A DNA stretch of 64,000 nucleotides, from NCBI RefSeq assembly GCF_000004195.4, contig NC_030679.2:20055212-20119211 (forward strand), read 5' to 3'. Each line of letters begins with the position of its first letter. Positions within the stretch are counted from its first letter, which is position 1. The stretch comes from Xenopus tropicalis. Taxonomy: Eukaryota; Chordata; Amphibia; Anura; Pipidae. The notes beneath the pieces were generated by a model. It did not search any database and was not told the DNA's origin. It saw nothing but the letters and a program-made list of their open reading frames with translations. The position numbers and the translations under genes are program-made. Positions 32,601 through 44,631 of this stretch are shown piece after piece.

Positions 32601-35600
32601 TGTCTGATTAGCTAGAAGGCAACCTTGTGGTTACTTCGCGGCTCCGCTTATGCTATCCCACCGGCGAGTATGTAAACTGCATAAAGTTCTTGCTGAGTGG
32701 TTCAAGCAGCTGGGGGTAAGTGCGGGCTGGGGTGGGAGCAGCCAGGATGGCCTAGGGGCGCACAATTTGAAATCCAGCCTGAAGGGCAGTTAGAGTTAGA
32801 TATGGAGAGAGTACTCATAACAGTGTGGAAGTTTAAAAGGGGTCATTTCTGGCCGTAAGTGCAATGTATAAAGTACAATTTCAGCTTGTCCCACAGTACA
32901 GTATTTGCATCTGCCTCATTCGCACCCTATGCATTAATGCACATGTTTTGGTTGTGCATGTTTACAAACTAGACACAATGTGCGGCCAAAATTAGGACTG
33001 GATCTCATAATTTCTGTGCTCAGTTATTTAGTGTAATTCTTTGGTCCTAAGCCTGTTGCGCCTATTGATACAGCTAACTGTTGGAACCTGGAATTACTGC
33101 CATGCATTGTCAGACTGGGCTATCAAGAGCTCACGAGAAAGCCTAATATCAAGGGCCCACCAACTGGAGCCTTGAAACCCTTTAGTAAACCTAGTATCCC
33201 CATATTTTAAAAGTTCATTGTTTAAAAGTAACAGATATAAATAGCACAGAGGGCACTGTATTTTGCCCATTAGATGCTAGTTTGCTGATTTCTATGGGAA
33301 ACATTTTATACATAAACATATCACACCAACCATAATTGCTGCTTCCAAATAGTCAGATACAGGACTTATTCTGTGTGGGCAGCTGTTCTTTTCTGTATGT
33401 TCTGTTTGTTGCATTATTGCTAGTACAAGCTTTGTGAGAGCATAGAGCAACTGAGTGGATACAGACAGACTGCAGAGGATAGCACAGACAGACACACAAT
33501 GCCACCAGCACTCTGGCCTCTCTGATTTCTAGTGCTCGGTGTTGGTCTGCTAGGGATCAGCACTTTTCCTATTGTTCCATATTGAAGAAAAACCAGCACA
33601 GCAACTGCAAGCGGAGATCAGGCCTGAATGTTTATAGATCATATTGTGACGTTTTTGTGTTCTCGGGCATCTCATGTCTTCAATGCAACACAGACAGAGA
33701 CAGACACAGTCAGAACATCTCTATCCCCATGCTGTTCGCAGCTCTGACTATATAGTTGCTTTCCCATTTACACAGTTAACATTCTTCCTGGAAACTCCCC
33801 CATCCAACTCTGTGTAGTAACAGCCTCCCAGGATTAATATATATATATTAATATATATATATATATATATATATCCCATACATATACTGTACAAAGCTAT
33901 GTATGTCCTTACCGGAAACATTTTGAAGATTTGTATCTTATATATCTTTAGGCCTTCTCCATATTTATAACCAGGAACACTGAAAGTTACATTTCTGAGG
34001 TATTGCGCAAACATTATTATCAGTGTAAGAGACCTAAAAAAATAAAAACATTATAAATAGTTTATACATACATTTTTTATTCTAGCAAACTTTCTGTATC
34101 TGTAATTAAAATTAAAAAAAAATGTATTTTGGAAGAATGCTTACAGTATTGAAATGCCCCAGTGAGAACCTGCTCGTTGTCCTGCCGCTTCAAACACAGA
34201 AAGTCCTATCAAGGAAATTGTTGGTGCAACTGTGAGAGGGCCAATGTAATGGAGGAGTGCACCAGGTAAGCCAATCAGTCCAACAAGAACTTCAAGCAAA
34301 CTTGACACAATGATGGCACCTTGTATCTGCATTGTATGAGAAAGAACAGTTACACAGTATATACATACACCTACTGCACTATCACTTGCTGATCAGAAGT
34401 AATGTTGACACCCATTTAGTTTTTATCTAGATGGACCAGTTTTGGTAGCTGTGCATTTCTCCCATTTTCAAAGATTTGACAACCAAACAGAAAGAAAAAT
34501 ATAGGCAAGACAATGGGGCTCATTTTGGTCCTATATCAAAGTTTCAGTTGCACCAATTCCCTGCAGACATTTGTGGGTAAAACTCCTATTAAAGGTACTT
34601 GTGTCAAATGGTGCTCTTTGCACCTTCATGCTCTGTGCTGCTCGGTTCTTACTGACTCCTGTTCCCGCATTGAGTGCAGCTGCACCTATTGATGCAGAGG
34701 AACCTTGGAGGTACCACCACCTCTGGACCAGGCTATAGCTTCAGGGTTTCCTTAGTTCCCTGCAGCAACAGGTGCACTTGCATCTAAAAAAAAGGGGGGG
34801 GCACACATCACTCTTGCTCTCAAACACCTGCAATGAAATAGCAAGCTTTGTGATAATTATCTACAAGCCTCATAAAAGTTTGTTGAGAGAAGTTTCTCTC
34901 CAGCTACCATAACAAAGGTAAGGAAGAGAATTTAGGGGAAGTCCTTGAGGATGATTTAAAAAGACTAGGCAGTTCTGTAGACTTTACTGAACTAATATTC
35001 TCTAGTCTCTAGTAATTATTTTGGAAAACAGTGCCTACTTGGGTTGTATCAAGCAGTTAAGTCTGAACAATGGGTATGCCAGTATTTTCTCAGCTGGGGT
35101 CCTTGGTGCTATTACACTTTTCATTGGGCCTCATGTGGATATTTGCTGCCACTTGCCATGACTGATCCTTGGATACCCCCCTGCAAAATGTCCTTACTGG
35201 GCCTTTTAGATAACCCTACCAGGCCTGGATTTGTGGCAAGGCCACATAAGCCTGGGCCTAGGGTGGCAGGACTTTTGGGGTGACATGCTGCCCAGCTACA
35301 TCTAAATTGAGTTCAAAGAACTGGGGATGTGCAGGAGACTCCACACTCAACAAGGAAAATGTGCGCATGTGTGCACATGAAAGGTTCAGCCCCCAATTTA
35401 CATAGCGGGTGCCTGTAGCAGAAGGACCATCTGTCGCTACAGGGTTCAACCCTGACTTTACATAGCGGGTGCCTCTAGAAAAAAGGACCGTCTAATGCTG
35501 TAGGGTACAGACCAGGATTTACATAACGGGTGCCCATAGGCTCCTGTCACAAATGGTGGCTATGCAAATCCAAGACTGAACCCTGCAGCAGCAGATCCTC

Positions 35601-38600
35601 TTTCTGCTAAAAAACGATTTGACCATACATCTGAATTTGCCCTAGAACCCATATATACTCTTACCACCAGTAACTGAGCTTTTCAGTCAATGCTAGTAGA
35701 GTATAATGTGAGGAGAGCAACCTGTGTAATTGTAAACCGCCAAATAGCATGATGGATATGTTTGCAGTAAGAAAGTAAAATTATGTTGAAGGAGAACACT
35801 AATAACATATAATTATGTCAAAAACTATAAGAAAACAAATTGGACCAATATTTATTCCAGGCAGATTACATAAAGGCCCCTTGTTTGGAAAACTTCAGAT
35901 AATAGATCCTATACTTCTATACACCAGTATTACGGAACATTGGTATGCTTACCTCTCTAATTCTTGGTTGCCAGATATGTGAAGTGTTAAACGGCACGGT
36001 CCCATTCCCATAAATTAGTTCTGTTTGTGAGTAAACACATTTGCATTTTATTTACAGTAAAGAAACATTAAAAATATGCTGTTCTTATTTATTGCATAGA
36101 AACCTTTATATATTTCAATTTCTGTTTTTATTTTGTCCGTAATTTCAGTATGAATGATGGTAAGCCTTTGCTCACCATAGCCATATTACTACTGTACAAT
36201 ACAATACTGTACTACTGTACTACCTAACAATTAGGTCAGGCCACAGACTTCTGGCAGTATTATGATGCTGAGTCAGGGCGGGTTATTTCTGACGCCACAC
36301 AGTTGTCACTTTATTTCAAATTTTTTTTATACAGTTGATTACCTTGTTTTTCCATCTTAGAAAGCTCAATATTCTGCCCCACTTTGCCCATAGGTCTCTA
36401 AAGTAGGTGGCCCAAGCTCAAAGGGGTTGTTTACCTTTATATTAACTTTTACCATGTTATAGAATAGCTATTTCTAAGCAACTTTTCAACTTTTGCTAAT
36501 TGTTTTTTTTTATAGTTTTTGAACGATTTGCCTTTTATCTCTGACTCTTTCCAGCTTTCAAATGGGGGTCACTGACCCCGGCAGCCAAAAAACTATTACT
36601 ATTACTTAATGCGAGGCTACAACTTTACTTTTACTGATACTATTTATTTCTTACCTTTCTGTTCAGGACCTCAGTATCAGACTCTCATTCAGAGCAATGC
36701 CTGGTTGTTAGGGTAATTTGAACCCTTGCAACTAGATAGTTGACCAGTTACAAATGGTATAAGAATATCTCACTGTACATCATACTAACTAACTAAAAGT
36801 TTATTTAAAGGTGAACAACCCCTTTAATTACAAATTACATCTCAGTCAACACATTTTTATCTAACATACAAACCATTTTTGTCTTCCCTATATTACAATG
36901 TACTCAAGCATGAAGAAAGAGGACATACTAGCTTCTCTGGGAGTTCAAGGAATATGCTTCACTGGTGGCTGCAATCCTAAGGGGCTGTGAAATGTATTAT
37001 GAACAACAGACATACAACAAAAATAAACATTAGCTATTCAGCATCCAGACTAGGTTTTGGCAAAGAAACAATAATTTGCTTAAGAGAAGGAGCACATGAA
37101 GAGAAGGCACACTGGTGAAACAATTAGAAAAAGCTTCAGACATGCTGGTTATTGTCACAGTCTGCACCTTGCGGCTTTTAAGAGCTTGAAAAAGTAGGAT
37201 CTCTACTACAGCTAAATGGTCAAATGTGATTTTTCCATTAAAATGAATGACAATTTGGAATGGATGCATATTTGTAAGAAAAGGCTTTATTGGATAATGC
37301 CTCCACTGGTGATTTTTGAATTGACAATAATAATAATACTATTCAGTACTTATGTATGGTTTTTATTAGTTTGTTAAGCTGTGTTTCCAACCACACAGCC
37401 TGACCATCTGGACATATGCTATGTGTTCACTTTGGAAGATCATCCAGTAATCTTGTCAGAAAGGAAATGGTGGAAATGTCTGGTATAATTATCAATAGAA
37501 GGGTTTCCATACAGAGTCTATGGGCTGATCAGTGAAATATGGCTGAGAATCACCCTGTGTATGACCAGTTAGTGTTTAGCAAAGAAACAACATGCAGAAC
37601 AACTTACCCTCAGGTGGACATTTCCATTTTTCAAGGGATAAAATTGCTCTAGCGGGAACTAAAAAAGCAAAAGCACTAGCCTGAAATAGTGGCAGCCTGC
37701 AATTAGAAAAAAAAAAACATTAATTAACAAAATGAGTGCATCACTGGTATACTAATAAGAAACACCCACATATATTGAGACACACAAACTAAACCCCATG
37801 TACTTATATTTTTTTTGTATTTTACACATGGACGGTTATCCTGCGTTCCACCTGCATTTGGCTCGTCTCTGCTGCAGAATGAGTACAAACTGATTGAAAA
37901 GAACAGTCTGCATTTTTTCATGTGCTTCCCATGAAAAGTGCACTACAAGGAACCGGATGAGAAACACTTGTGGGTAAGAGCCCCAAGGCAGCAAGTTCAC
38001 TGGGGTGGTACAGCTACTTCATCCCAGCAGCAGAGATGTAGGGTTGTTATCCATTAAATGTGAGTAGGTAATGCAAATTCTGCCCTCAGACAGGTTAATT
38101 GTCTTTGAATTAAACTGTGTCTGTTTGTGCATGGTAAGGACCTAAGAGGAAAAAAAAAACTGAGATGATTCTAGAAAATCCAGTGTGACTGGCTGCACAT
38201 GTGGCATAACTAGGGCATGCCAGGCCCCCTCCAAAAAATCTATGGATGGGACTGATGCACACAGGGACAGTAACCCACTCCCCTATTCATCCACCAGCCT
38301 GCCCTGCTTTGCACCAGCTCATGTTGCCCATTTGCTTTTAGGTAGGAGAGAGTATGGGGAGTGGGAGACACTAGCGGGGCAGGCGGCTGGGTGCTATAGC
38401 TTCTAAAACTATAGAGGAATTGGAAATCCAGCTTGAATGCAGTAGTGCCACCTCAGTTTATGGCAGAAGCACCCTCATTCCCCATCCTTCTGCCCATTCA
38501 ATACAATAAAAAAAATAATATTAAACAAAATATACCTTATGCCAAATGTTGTTTGGATGAATGTTGTGATTCCAACACAAGTAAATATTGTTCCAATAAG

Positions 38601-41600
38601 CTGGCTCACAGTCTGCTGATCATTCCCAACACACAGAGCATTTGCCAGTAGAAATGGTATGGCAATGGTGCCACTAAAACAAGTCAAGTAATGCTGAAAA
38701 AAAGTTACACATTATTATGGTTACTTCCATTGTTACTGTTATTTCCTTATATTTGTGCAATATTAAATCCTTTTCAACCTTGCTTGTCACATTTTACAGT
38801 ACCGGTATTTACAGGGTATTTACAGACTACAGAATGAAAACCTTTTTCTTTGTTGCCAAGATTTTAGATGCTAGATAAAAAAACATTTAGGGGGCGTACG
38901 GGAAGCAGAAAAAGGAACAGAGGCATTACAGTATCCCCCAAAGACGGTACAGAAAAATGCTTCCCCCACCACATTGCACTGTAGGTATGGTGTTTTTAGA
39001 GGTGTGAACTACACATATTGCTTTAAATTGCTTTGAAAAAAGTTCTGTGTTGGTCTCATCTGACCACAAAAAATTCCTCTACTTTGCCACTGGGTTTCTC
39101 TCGTGCTTTTTGGCAATCACTGGGTATACGTTGTCATTGTTCATGTTACATTATGGCCTCATTTGTGCCCTTATAATTTACAGGCTAGTGTTTTGCATAC
39201 AAAAGGTCATTTTACAACCCCAAATATATATACTGCATATAACAATGGATCTGCCAAGAACTTTACTATTAACGCTTTGCCATAGGAAAACATATAAATA
39301 ACATTTTAAATTCTGGCTTCCTTGTTTTCTTTATGGGGCATTATATCAGTCAGCATGAACTTCTGTAGGAATGCCTGCATTTGTAATTTCTCAGCATGTT
39401 GTTTTAGTTAAAGATTTTCTTCATTTTACATTAAGTTGATATAATTCAATGGGGCCGATTCACTAAAGTGCGAAATAACATGCACTATTTATAGCATGCG
39501 GTAAAAATTTTATCGCATCTAAATTATCGCGACTTATCGCACGATTCACTATAAGCATACTTGCGCTATTTTACGTGCGATATTGCATGCGTTATTTAAC
39601 CGGCAAAGACTATTTTTATGCGGTATTTGACGGTACATGCGCTAAATAATGTATGCGTATAGTCGCCGCAAATAAATAGTAGCTTATAAATAGTGTATAT
39701 AAATTGTCGCCGCATATAAATGGCAGCATATAAATGGTAGCATATAAATAGTAGATGCTTATAAATAGTAGCCACTAGTGATGAGCAAATGTGTTCTGGT
39801 TATCTTTGTTGAAAAATTAGCAAATCTTTCGAAAGATCCACGAAACGGCAAAAATGTTGTGCGGGCAAAAACTACTATTATTTTTTGACGCCTGTATAAT
39901 TTTTTGGACGTGCTGTGAATTTTTGCGTGGTGAATTTTTTCATGTGTTTTGCCATTGGCAGATTGTTTTGTGTTACGCATGAAAAAATTCTCCGCACATC
40001 CAAAAATTTGCTGCAAATCCATGCCTGACGAAACATTTCATCACTTGTAGCTGCATATAAATAGTCGTGCGAATGAACGCACGCCATGTTAGCCATACAC
40101 GCCAATACTTGCGGAAAATTACTGTATTAAAAATGACCATTTCGCTACAAACTGGCGGCTGCATCACTCTAGGGGAAACACAGACTTGAATAAATAACAC
40201 TGCAAAGTCCATATTTTATTGCCAAAAGCTCATTAACTGTACTTTTCTATAATTATCGCCTGCCTGAAGTAGGTGTTAATATTCGCATAGCCGAATGCGA
40301 TATTTAGTGCACCTTACTGTTTGTGAATCATGCGTTAGTATTCTTTTCTGTGCCCTAATTAATGCATGCGTTAAAACTAGCGCATTCGGTCGCGCGAAAA
40401 ATAACGCATGTGATATGGCGACTTAAGGTCCCCATACATGGTAAGATCCGCTCGCTTGGCGAGATCGCCAGGCGAGCGGATCTTCCCCCGATATCGCCCA
40501 CCCGTAGGTGAGCTTGAAGTTAAAAAAAAAAAATCCTGGGGCCAAACGACCGGATTATGTAGGCGGCAATGGGGCAGTCGGTTCGGGAACCGCATCAATG
40601 AGCCAAAGCGGCCCCTGATCCGACTGAATCTTTTAACCTGGCCGATCGAAATCTGCCAATTTCAGGCCAAGGGACCGATATCGGCAGCTTCTATCAGCCC
40701 GTGTATGGAGGCCTTTAACGCACACGATAATACTATAATGAATCGTGTGCTAATTATCGCAACTAATTTAACACAAAAAAGCGTGCAATAAAATTTATCG
40801 CACTTTAGTGAATCAGCCCTAATCTGGCTATTACAATTGCATTTCAGCCTATCTCTGCCAGCTATTTGGTTTCATATAGTTCTTTGGTTGTTTTAATTTT
40901 GTAGCAGAGTGCACACAGGTCGGGGGGAAGGGAGCTGGGCAGGTGGCAGGGTCCTGGGGGGTGGGGTCCTTTCCACCCCGCGAGTGCAGACAAATATACT
41001 TATTTTCTGTGCATTCAGGGGAGGGAAATCATTGGGGGAGCGCTAGTGGGGATCGGGTCTGTCTTGGGGGGAACGGTGCCCACTGGGTTGTTCCCGCTGC
41101 CCTGCCGGGGCCCTGACCCTGTAGACAACTAGAATCTGTGAGTTGTTGACAGATGTCACCCATGTGTTTGTAAATATACCTGTAATCCAAGGAAAATGCA
41201 CAGATACCATGGTGGAACATCTTCAATCTTGTAGAGCATTTCATTTTCCACATCTTTTGTTAAATGTATTTCTTGGTTATTTTCTTTCTGTCAGATACAA
41301 CTTAAATGTTATCATTTCTGCACATAGTACTCAGCACTGTATACATAATCATTTTTATGGAAACATTTTTATGGAAAGGCTATTGAAGGACCATGGCACA
41401 CCATGGGGCAGATTTTGAAGGCGCCCAAGCAAAATCTACATTCAGGGCTGAATCAGCACAAGGAGGTAAAATCCCTATTGTTTCTACCTCCATATCTGAC
41501 GATTCAGCCTTGAACGTCTGTGGAGGGTGGGAACGATCTTTTGTGGCCACCTCTAGTTATAGCTTCAAATATACAAATTACTCCTGATTAATAGGATGCA

Positions 41601-43194
41601 TATTTGTCTATGAAAGTGATGGTATCTCAGTACTCAATACAATCAGTAACACATAGGGTGTATTTATGTATACAAAATAAAAAAATAAAATAAAAATAAT
41701 TTAATTTAAAAATTAAATTAAAAAAACCTTGATCAGCAGTGTCCAGAATTGTAACCATCCATCCATTATTGGAGAAGACTTCTAAAACCAGCAGTTTATT
41801 AGGAAAGTATTTAGATTAACTGAATCCATAGACATGACTTTAAAGCTCTGGATGACTGAATGTAAAAATTGTTTGATTAGAGTATATTGAATTTTGAATA
41901 TAAGAATTATGGTTTGGTCTGGTATTTGGCCACTAGCATATTTGGGAAACTCATTTGTATTGGCATTAATAGGCAGTTAATCAGCTGTAATATTGTGGCT
42001 GACAAAATGCCTGGTATGAACATCCTTCATCCAAAAGTTTGTACAAAGTCATTAACGCACCTGGGGTTGGAGGGAGTGATATATTTCCAAAAGCCTATAA
42101 CAACCAATCAGCAGGTAGCATTTACAGGTCACCTGGTTAAACGCAAGCATCTTATTGGTTGCTATGGGTTAAAGCACTTAAAAAGTTGTTATTTATTAAT
42201 GTGTGAGCATGTGTGTTTGTGTATTGCTGACAGTAATCATCTAACATCACGGGAATCCTCACTCGGTTTACCAGATTCCACTCCAGCATGGAACCCACCC
42301 TATATACTGTATGTATGTATATCTTTATTTATAAAGCACTACTGATGTACAAAGTCTAACAATAAATACAAATAAATACAACGTACAATTGCAATAAGAG
42401 GCAAGAGGATTGAGGTCCCTACCCCTGTAGAGCTTACACTCTATCCGTTGATATCATTGGCAAGTACTTATACCAGGGTTTGTTAGTGATAGAAATCTGG
42501 AAAAGTGTTCCAGTCTACAAAAAAGCTAACATTTGACAATAAAAGGGAATAAAAAATAAAGACCAATTGCCAATTGTCTCAGAATATTACTCTCTACATC
42601 GTAATAAAAGTTAACTCAGAGGTGTACTACCTCTTTAAGGACCTGCCATTGGCTAATAGTGCACATTTAGCCATTAGCCTAGAGACACTGAAAAATAAAT
42701 CACAGCTAGATAGAGCAAGTCATTTGAATTACAAGAAAGTTATTTTCTTTGTAGTTTACAGCTACAGTAATGGCTAAAAAACATTAGAATGAGCATTCTT
42801 AAGGATTTCTTGCCTGGCAGGGCAAGAATCTGCTCTACAGTAGGTGCATTTGCAGTGCATTTATGGAAAGGGTTGCAGGCAGGGAAGGGAGATTTAAATG
42901 CTTAGATTCTTTCTTATACTGTGGTGGTCAAATGTCTGTGTGCCATAGGCCTTAGAAAATAACACATGTAACTCCAACACAACTATACCATAAATCGCTA
43001 GTTTAACATGAAAAATGACACTCAATAAAATTCAATAACCACCACCCCCCCCAAAAAAATAAATTAAACGTGAATTTTATGCTAAACAATGATTTGCTCA
43101 AATGATTAAATGTCCAAAAAGTGTTTTATTATTATATATATTTAAGATAATGATAACAATAACTCACCTTGGCTTTTTGTTCTTCTGATGTCAT
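23622..43194 (-). CDS. slc23a1: Sodium-dependent ascorbate transporter SLC23A1 (SVCT1)
   Basis: Coding exons, in transcript order, are 43168-43194, 41180-41287, 38536-38693, 37608-37696, 35953-36020, 34145-34326, 33913-34033, 31829-31985, 29723-29870, 28888-28993, 28072-28201, 27081-27224, 26718-26813 and 23622-23866. All are GT-AG and in phase, giving 592 aa (human 598). The family imports L-ascorbate with Na+ across the plasma membrane, apically in kidney and intestine. Visible marks are [14 protein letters not shown] (Q45-H46 split by intron 2), sequons N133-G-T and N139-T-S in the loop before TM4, [30 protein letters not shown], the NAT signature [10 protein letters not shown] (379-388), [10 protein letters not shown] and a C-terminal T-R-V that fits a PDZ ligand. 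The short first exon MTSEEQKAK makes the start less certain than the rest. The paralogue SLC23A2 has a longer N-terminus, and the [10 protein letters not shown] tail favours SLC23A1. Confidence 0.92.
24342..24567. mobile_element. hAT-like MITE (TAGGGATGCACTGAATCC ends)
   Basis: Inverted ends TAGGGATGCACTGAATCC and GGATTTGGTGCATCC are flanked by similar octamers GTACATTC and GTATACTC, an eroded 8-bp duplication. It lies in slc23a1 intron 13. A fragment of the same family is at about 47680-47770. Confidence 0.75.
24592..25138. mobile_element. T2-type MITE with GC-rich interior
   Basis: The element runs from TTAAAGAGCAAGGAAAGGC to CTTTTCCTTCTCCTTTAA with TTAA at both ends (24592-24595 and 25135-25138). 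It is related to the element at 22873 but has a GC-rich central block at 24700-24960 (GGCGGCCGCCATG, CGCTCGCTCTGTGC). The open frames across it have no recognisable domain. Confidence 0.7.
26105..26640. repeat. Probable dispersed repeat in slc23a1 intron 13
   Basis: The segment holds CTGGCTGACTATTTTGAGAC and CAATGCATTGTGGGTTATGTAG, phrases that look like frog interspersed-repeat text, but I could not find its ends. No exon is visible here. Confidence 0.35.
28387..28651. mobile_element. hAT-like repeat with CAGG(T/G)ATCCCCAACC end
   Basis: The left end CAGGTATCCCCAACC pairs with the right end GTTGGGGATAACTG. Internal AAGCCACACAAGCATGAAAAAG and GGGAGCAACATCAAAGG phrases fit a vertebrate hAT-type dispersed repeat. 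It lies in slc23a1 intron 10. No clear duplication remains. Confidence 0.6.
30440..30640. repeat. Fragment of a GGCAAGGGCACACC-type repeat
   Basis: CTTAGGGCAAGGGCACACC resembles CTTAGGGTGAAGACACACTGG at 61443-61463, suggesting one dispersed family. Ends and class are not clear. It lies in slc23a1 intron 8. Confidence 0.4.
30895..31670 (+). mobile_element. CR1/L2-like LINE fragment split by an insertion
   Basis: The sequence before 30971 encodes the [19 protein letters not shown] part of the reverse transcriptase thumb region. The sequence from 31611 resumes with [17 protein letters not shown] codons. Joined, they match 7073-7172 closely. The gap between them is exactly the 640-bp insertion at 30971-31610. 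It lies in slc23a1 intron 8, antisense to the gene. Confidence 0.85.
30971..31610. mobile_element. hAT-like insertion carrying 44-bp tandem repeats
   Basis: Short inverted ends GTCAGGAACT and AGTCCTGAC are flanked by TATTAAT on both sides (30964-30970 and 31611-31617), a 7-8 bp duplication of LINE sequence. Inside, about four copies of a 44-bp unit (GCTTGAACCCTGCCTGGACT start) lie between about 31250 and 31440. There is no transposase frame. The exact duplication length (7 or 8) depends on where the terminal G is placed. Confidence 0.75.
33831..33875. repeat. (TA)n microsatellite
   Basis: A TA dinucleotide run with one interruption lies 38 bp downstream of slc23a1 exon 7 on the transcribed strand, in intron 7. 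Confidence 0.9.
35222..35545. repeat. Dispersed repeat with 60-bp tandem units
   Basis: The start (CAGGCCTGGATTTGTGG, GGCCTAGGGTGGCAGG) is an inverted relative of the block at 57360-57420. From about 35390, three copies spaced about 60 bp share TTTACATA(G/A)CGGGTGCC (35397, 35457, 35518). It lies in slc23a1 intron 5. Confidence 0.65.
36421..36827. mobile_element. T2-type MITE in slc23a1 intron 4
   Basis: Ends AAAGGGGTTGTTTACCTTTA and AAAGGTGAACAACCCCTTTAA are inverted. The interior contains ATAGCTATTTCTAAGCAACT and CAAATGGGGGTCACTGACCCC, shared with the element at 47074. Confidence 0.75.
38930..39120 (-). pseudogene. Old Tc1-like transposase relic
   Basis: On the minus strand, TTTTGTGGTCAGATGAGACC encodes the catalytic-block motif LWSDET(K), followed by residues typical of the CVW..GG..(V)MVWG segment (complement of CACCACATTGCACTGTAGG and GTGTTTTTAG). 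Only this piece remains, with no open frame. It lies in slc23a1 intron 2. Confidence 0.65.
39776..40050. mobile_element. MITE with AGTGATGAGCAAAT ends
   Basis: Inverted ends AGTGATGAGCAAAT and ATTTCATCACT enclose about 250 bp with TTTTTTGGACG and AAAAATTTG-type words. The same family is at 48027-48310. Non-coding. Confidence 0.7.
40426..40714. mobile_element. Harbinger-like MITE with TTA duplication
   Basis: The left end AGGTCCCCATACATGG and the right end complementary to AGGCCTCCATACACGG are flanked by TTA (40423-40425 and 40715-40717). It is the same family as 7409-7761, sharing GATCCGCTCGCTTGGCGA, GGCAATGGGGCA and GGGACCGATATCGGCAGC. Confidence 0.85.
42310..42440 (-). repeat. L2/SINE-like tail, antisense
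   Basis: TTTATTTATAAAGCAC and CCCTGTAGAGCTTACACTCTA are complements of the AGTGTAAGCTC...CTTTATAAATAAA layout of the tails at 56290, 60330 and 62790. It lies in slc23a1 intron 1. Confidence 0.6.
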
Positions 43195-43473
43195 TTTATT
43201 ATTGGGACACCCAGTTGTGAGTGTCTGTCTTTGCTGAATTGAATACACTTATGGAGTTTTACTAACATTCTTCTTTTCTATTCCTGTTTATTCAGCAACA
43301 GCTAGTTTCATAGATAACTTGTTAACAGTTTTGTTAAGCAGTAGTAAAAAATTAGCTACGCTAAGTTTTGGGAATAATTCACGTTGTTAATATACAACAG
43401 AAAAGTTTGCATTGTTAGGGAGGCAATATACAAAACAGTACTTCTCCTGTAACAGCAGGTGGAGCAATATAAC

Positions 43474-43807
43474 TATGGGTATGGGACCTGTTATACACAA
43501 TGGTCAGGACATGGGGTTTTCCAGTTAAGGGGTTTTTATGTAATTTGGATCACCATACCTTAAGTCTACAAATAAAATAATTTAAATATTAAATAAACCC
43601 AATAGGATTGTTTTGCCTCCAATAACGATTAATTATATCTTAGTTGGGATCAAGTACAAGGTACCGTTTTATTATTACAGAGAAAAAGAAAATAATCTTT
43701 TAAAAATGTGAATTTTTTTATTAAAATGCAGTCTATGGGAAATGGCCTTCCCGTAATTTGGAACTTTCTGGATAACAGGTTTCTGGATAATGGATGCCAT
43801 ATCTGTA
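43474..43807. mobile_element. MITE of the GGATAACAGG/CCATACCTGTA family
   Basis: The ends GTATGGGACCTGTTAT and ATGCCATATCTGTATA with inner GGATAACAGGTTTCTGGATAA are one intact-length copy (about 330 bp) of the repeat forming the palindrome at 9205 and the satellite at 54921. It lies 280 bp upstream of the slc23a1 start codon, so it is promoter-proximal. Confidence 0.75.
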
Positions 43808-44631
43808 TAACCATGAAAATACTGTATAAAGTTCTCTATTTGCAATTTATTAACACATTACACATAAATAATCATAAAAATGTGGCTGGCCAGCCTATAA
43901 TTCACTACATACAATATATTAAAATATGAACTAGAAAGTATTTTGGTATTTTGATGTAACAGTGGCGCATCACTCAGTCAAGGGCAAATCCAGGGTGTTT
44001 CATTTTAATGCGCTTAAGGTCGGATGTACAGTAATTAAAAAGACAAAGTTTGGCCACAGTGCAGTTACTAGTGATCCTAACCAGCACTCTTCCATGCTGA
44101 CCTGGCGAACCATCACTGCTTATATACCAGATGGCACAGGGCAGGGGTGAGTATATAAATACAGTGGCGGCAGATGGAAGGAAGAGGAAAAGCCATGCCC
44201 TGATGGTGTGGGCAGGAAGGACCATGGCCAGAGTCTGACCCCACACCTGTTTGTTTGTGACAGCCAGGGCTGTTTTAAGGCATTGGTGGGCCCTGGGCAA
44301 AGATCCAACTGGCAGGCTAACCCCCTCTTATGGGGGTACAGTACAGCCCCATAAAAAAGAATGTGATGTGTTTCCTCCTGTGGTGGAATCTCAGGAAAAC
44401 ACCATTGCAAGAGTTAGAGCTCATCTGTACGAGCCCTAAAGCAAAACACTTTGCTCTGAACAAAGCGCTGGGGCTGCTGCCAACCTGAGGCCCAGATGAC
44501 ACCCCCCTCCTGCTCCGCTTAATTTATAACTCTGATACTAAAGCTGGCCATATGCGTTCAGATTTTAGTCTTAAATGTAACAACTCAGACTGAAACTGTA
44601 GGATAAAGCCTTAAAAATAACAATTTGGAAG

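Larger units (their letters stand above)
39451..40820. mobile_element. Inverted-end repeat holding two younger MITEs
   Basis: The left end GGGGCCGATTCACTAAAGTG and the right end CACTTTAGTGAATCAGCCCT are inverted. The body is rich in degenerate CATATAAATAGTAGC units (about 39660-39775 and 40055-40075) and GCGATA/TATCGC words. Two other elements, at 39776-40050 and 40426-40714, are inserted in it. Class and target duplication are not resolved. It lies in slc23a1 intron 2. Confidence 0.7.

Noticed and set aside
41887..42345. 152-codon frame in slc23a1 intron 1
   Set aside because: Contains dispersed-repeat text (CAATCAGCAGGTAGCATTTAC) and no domain.
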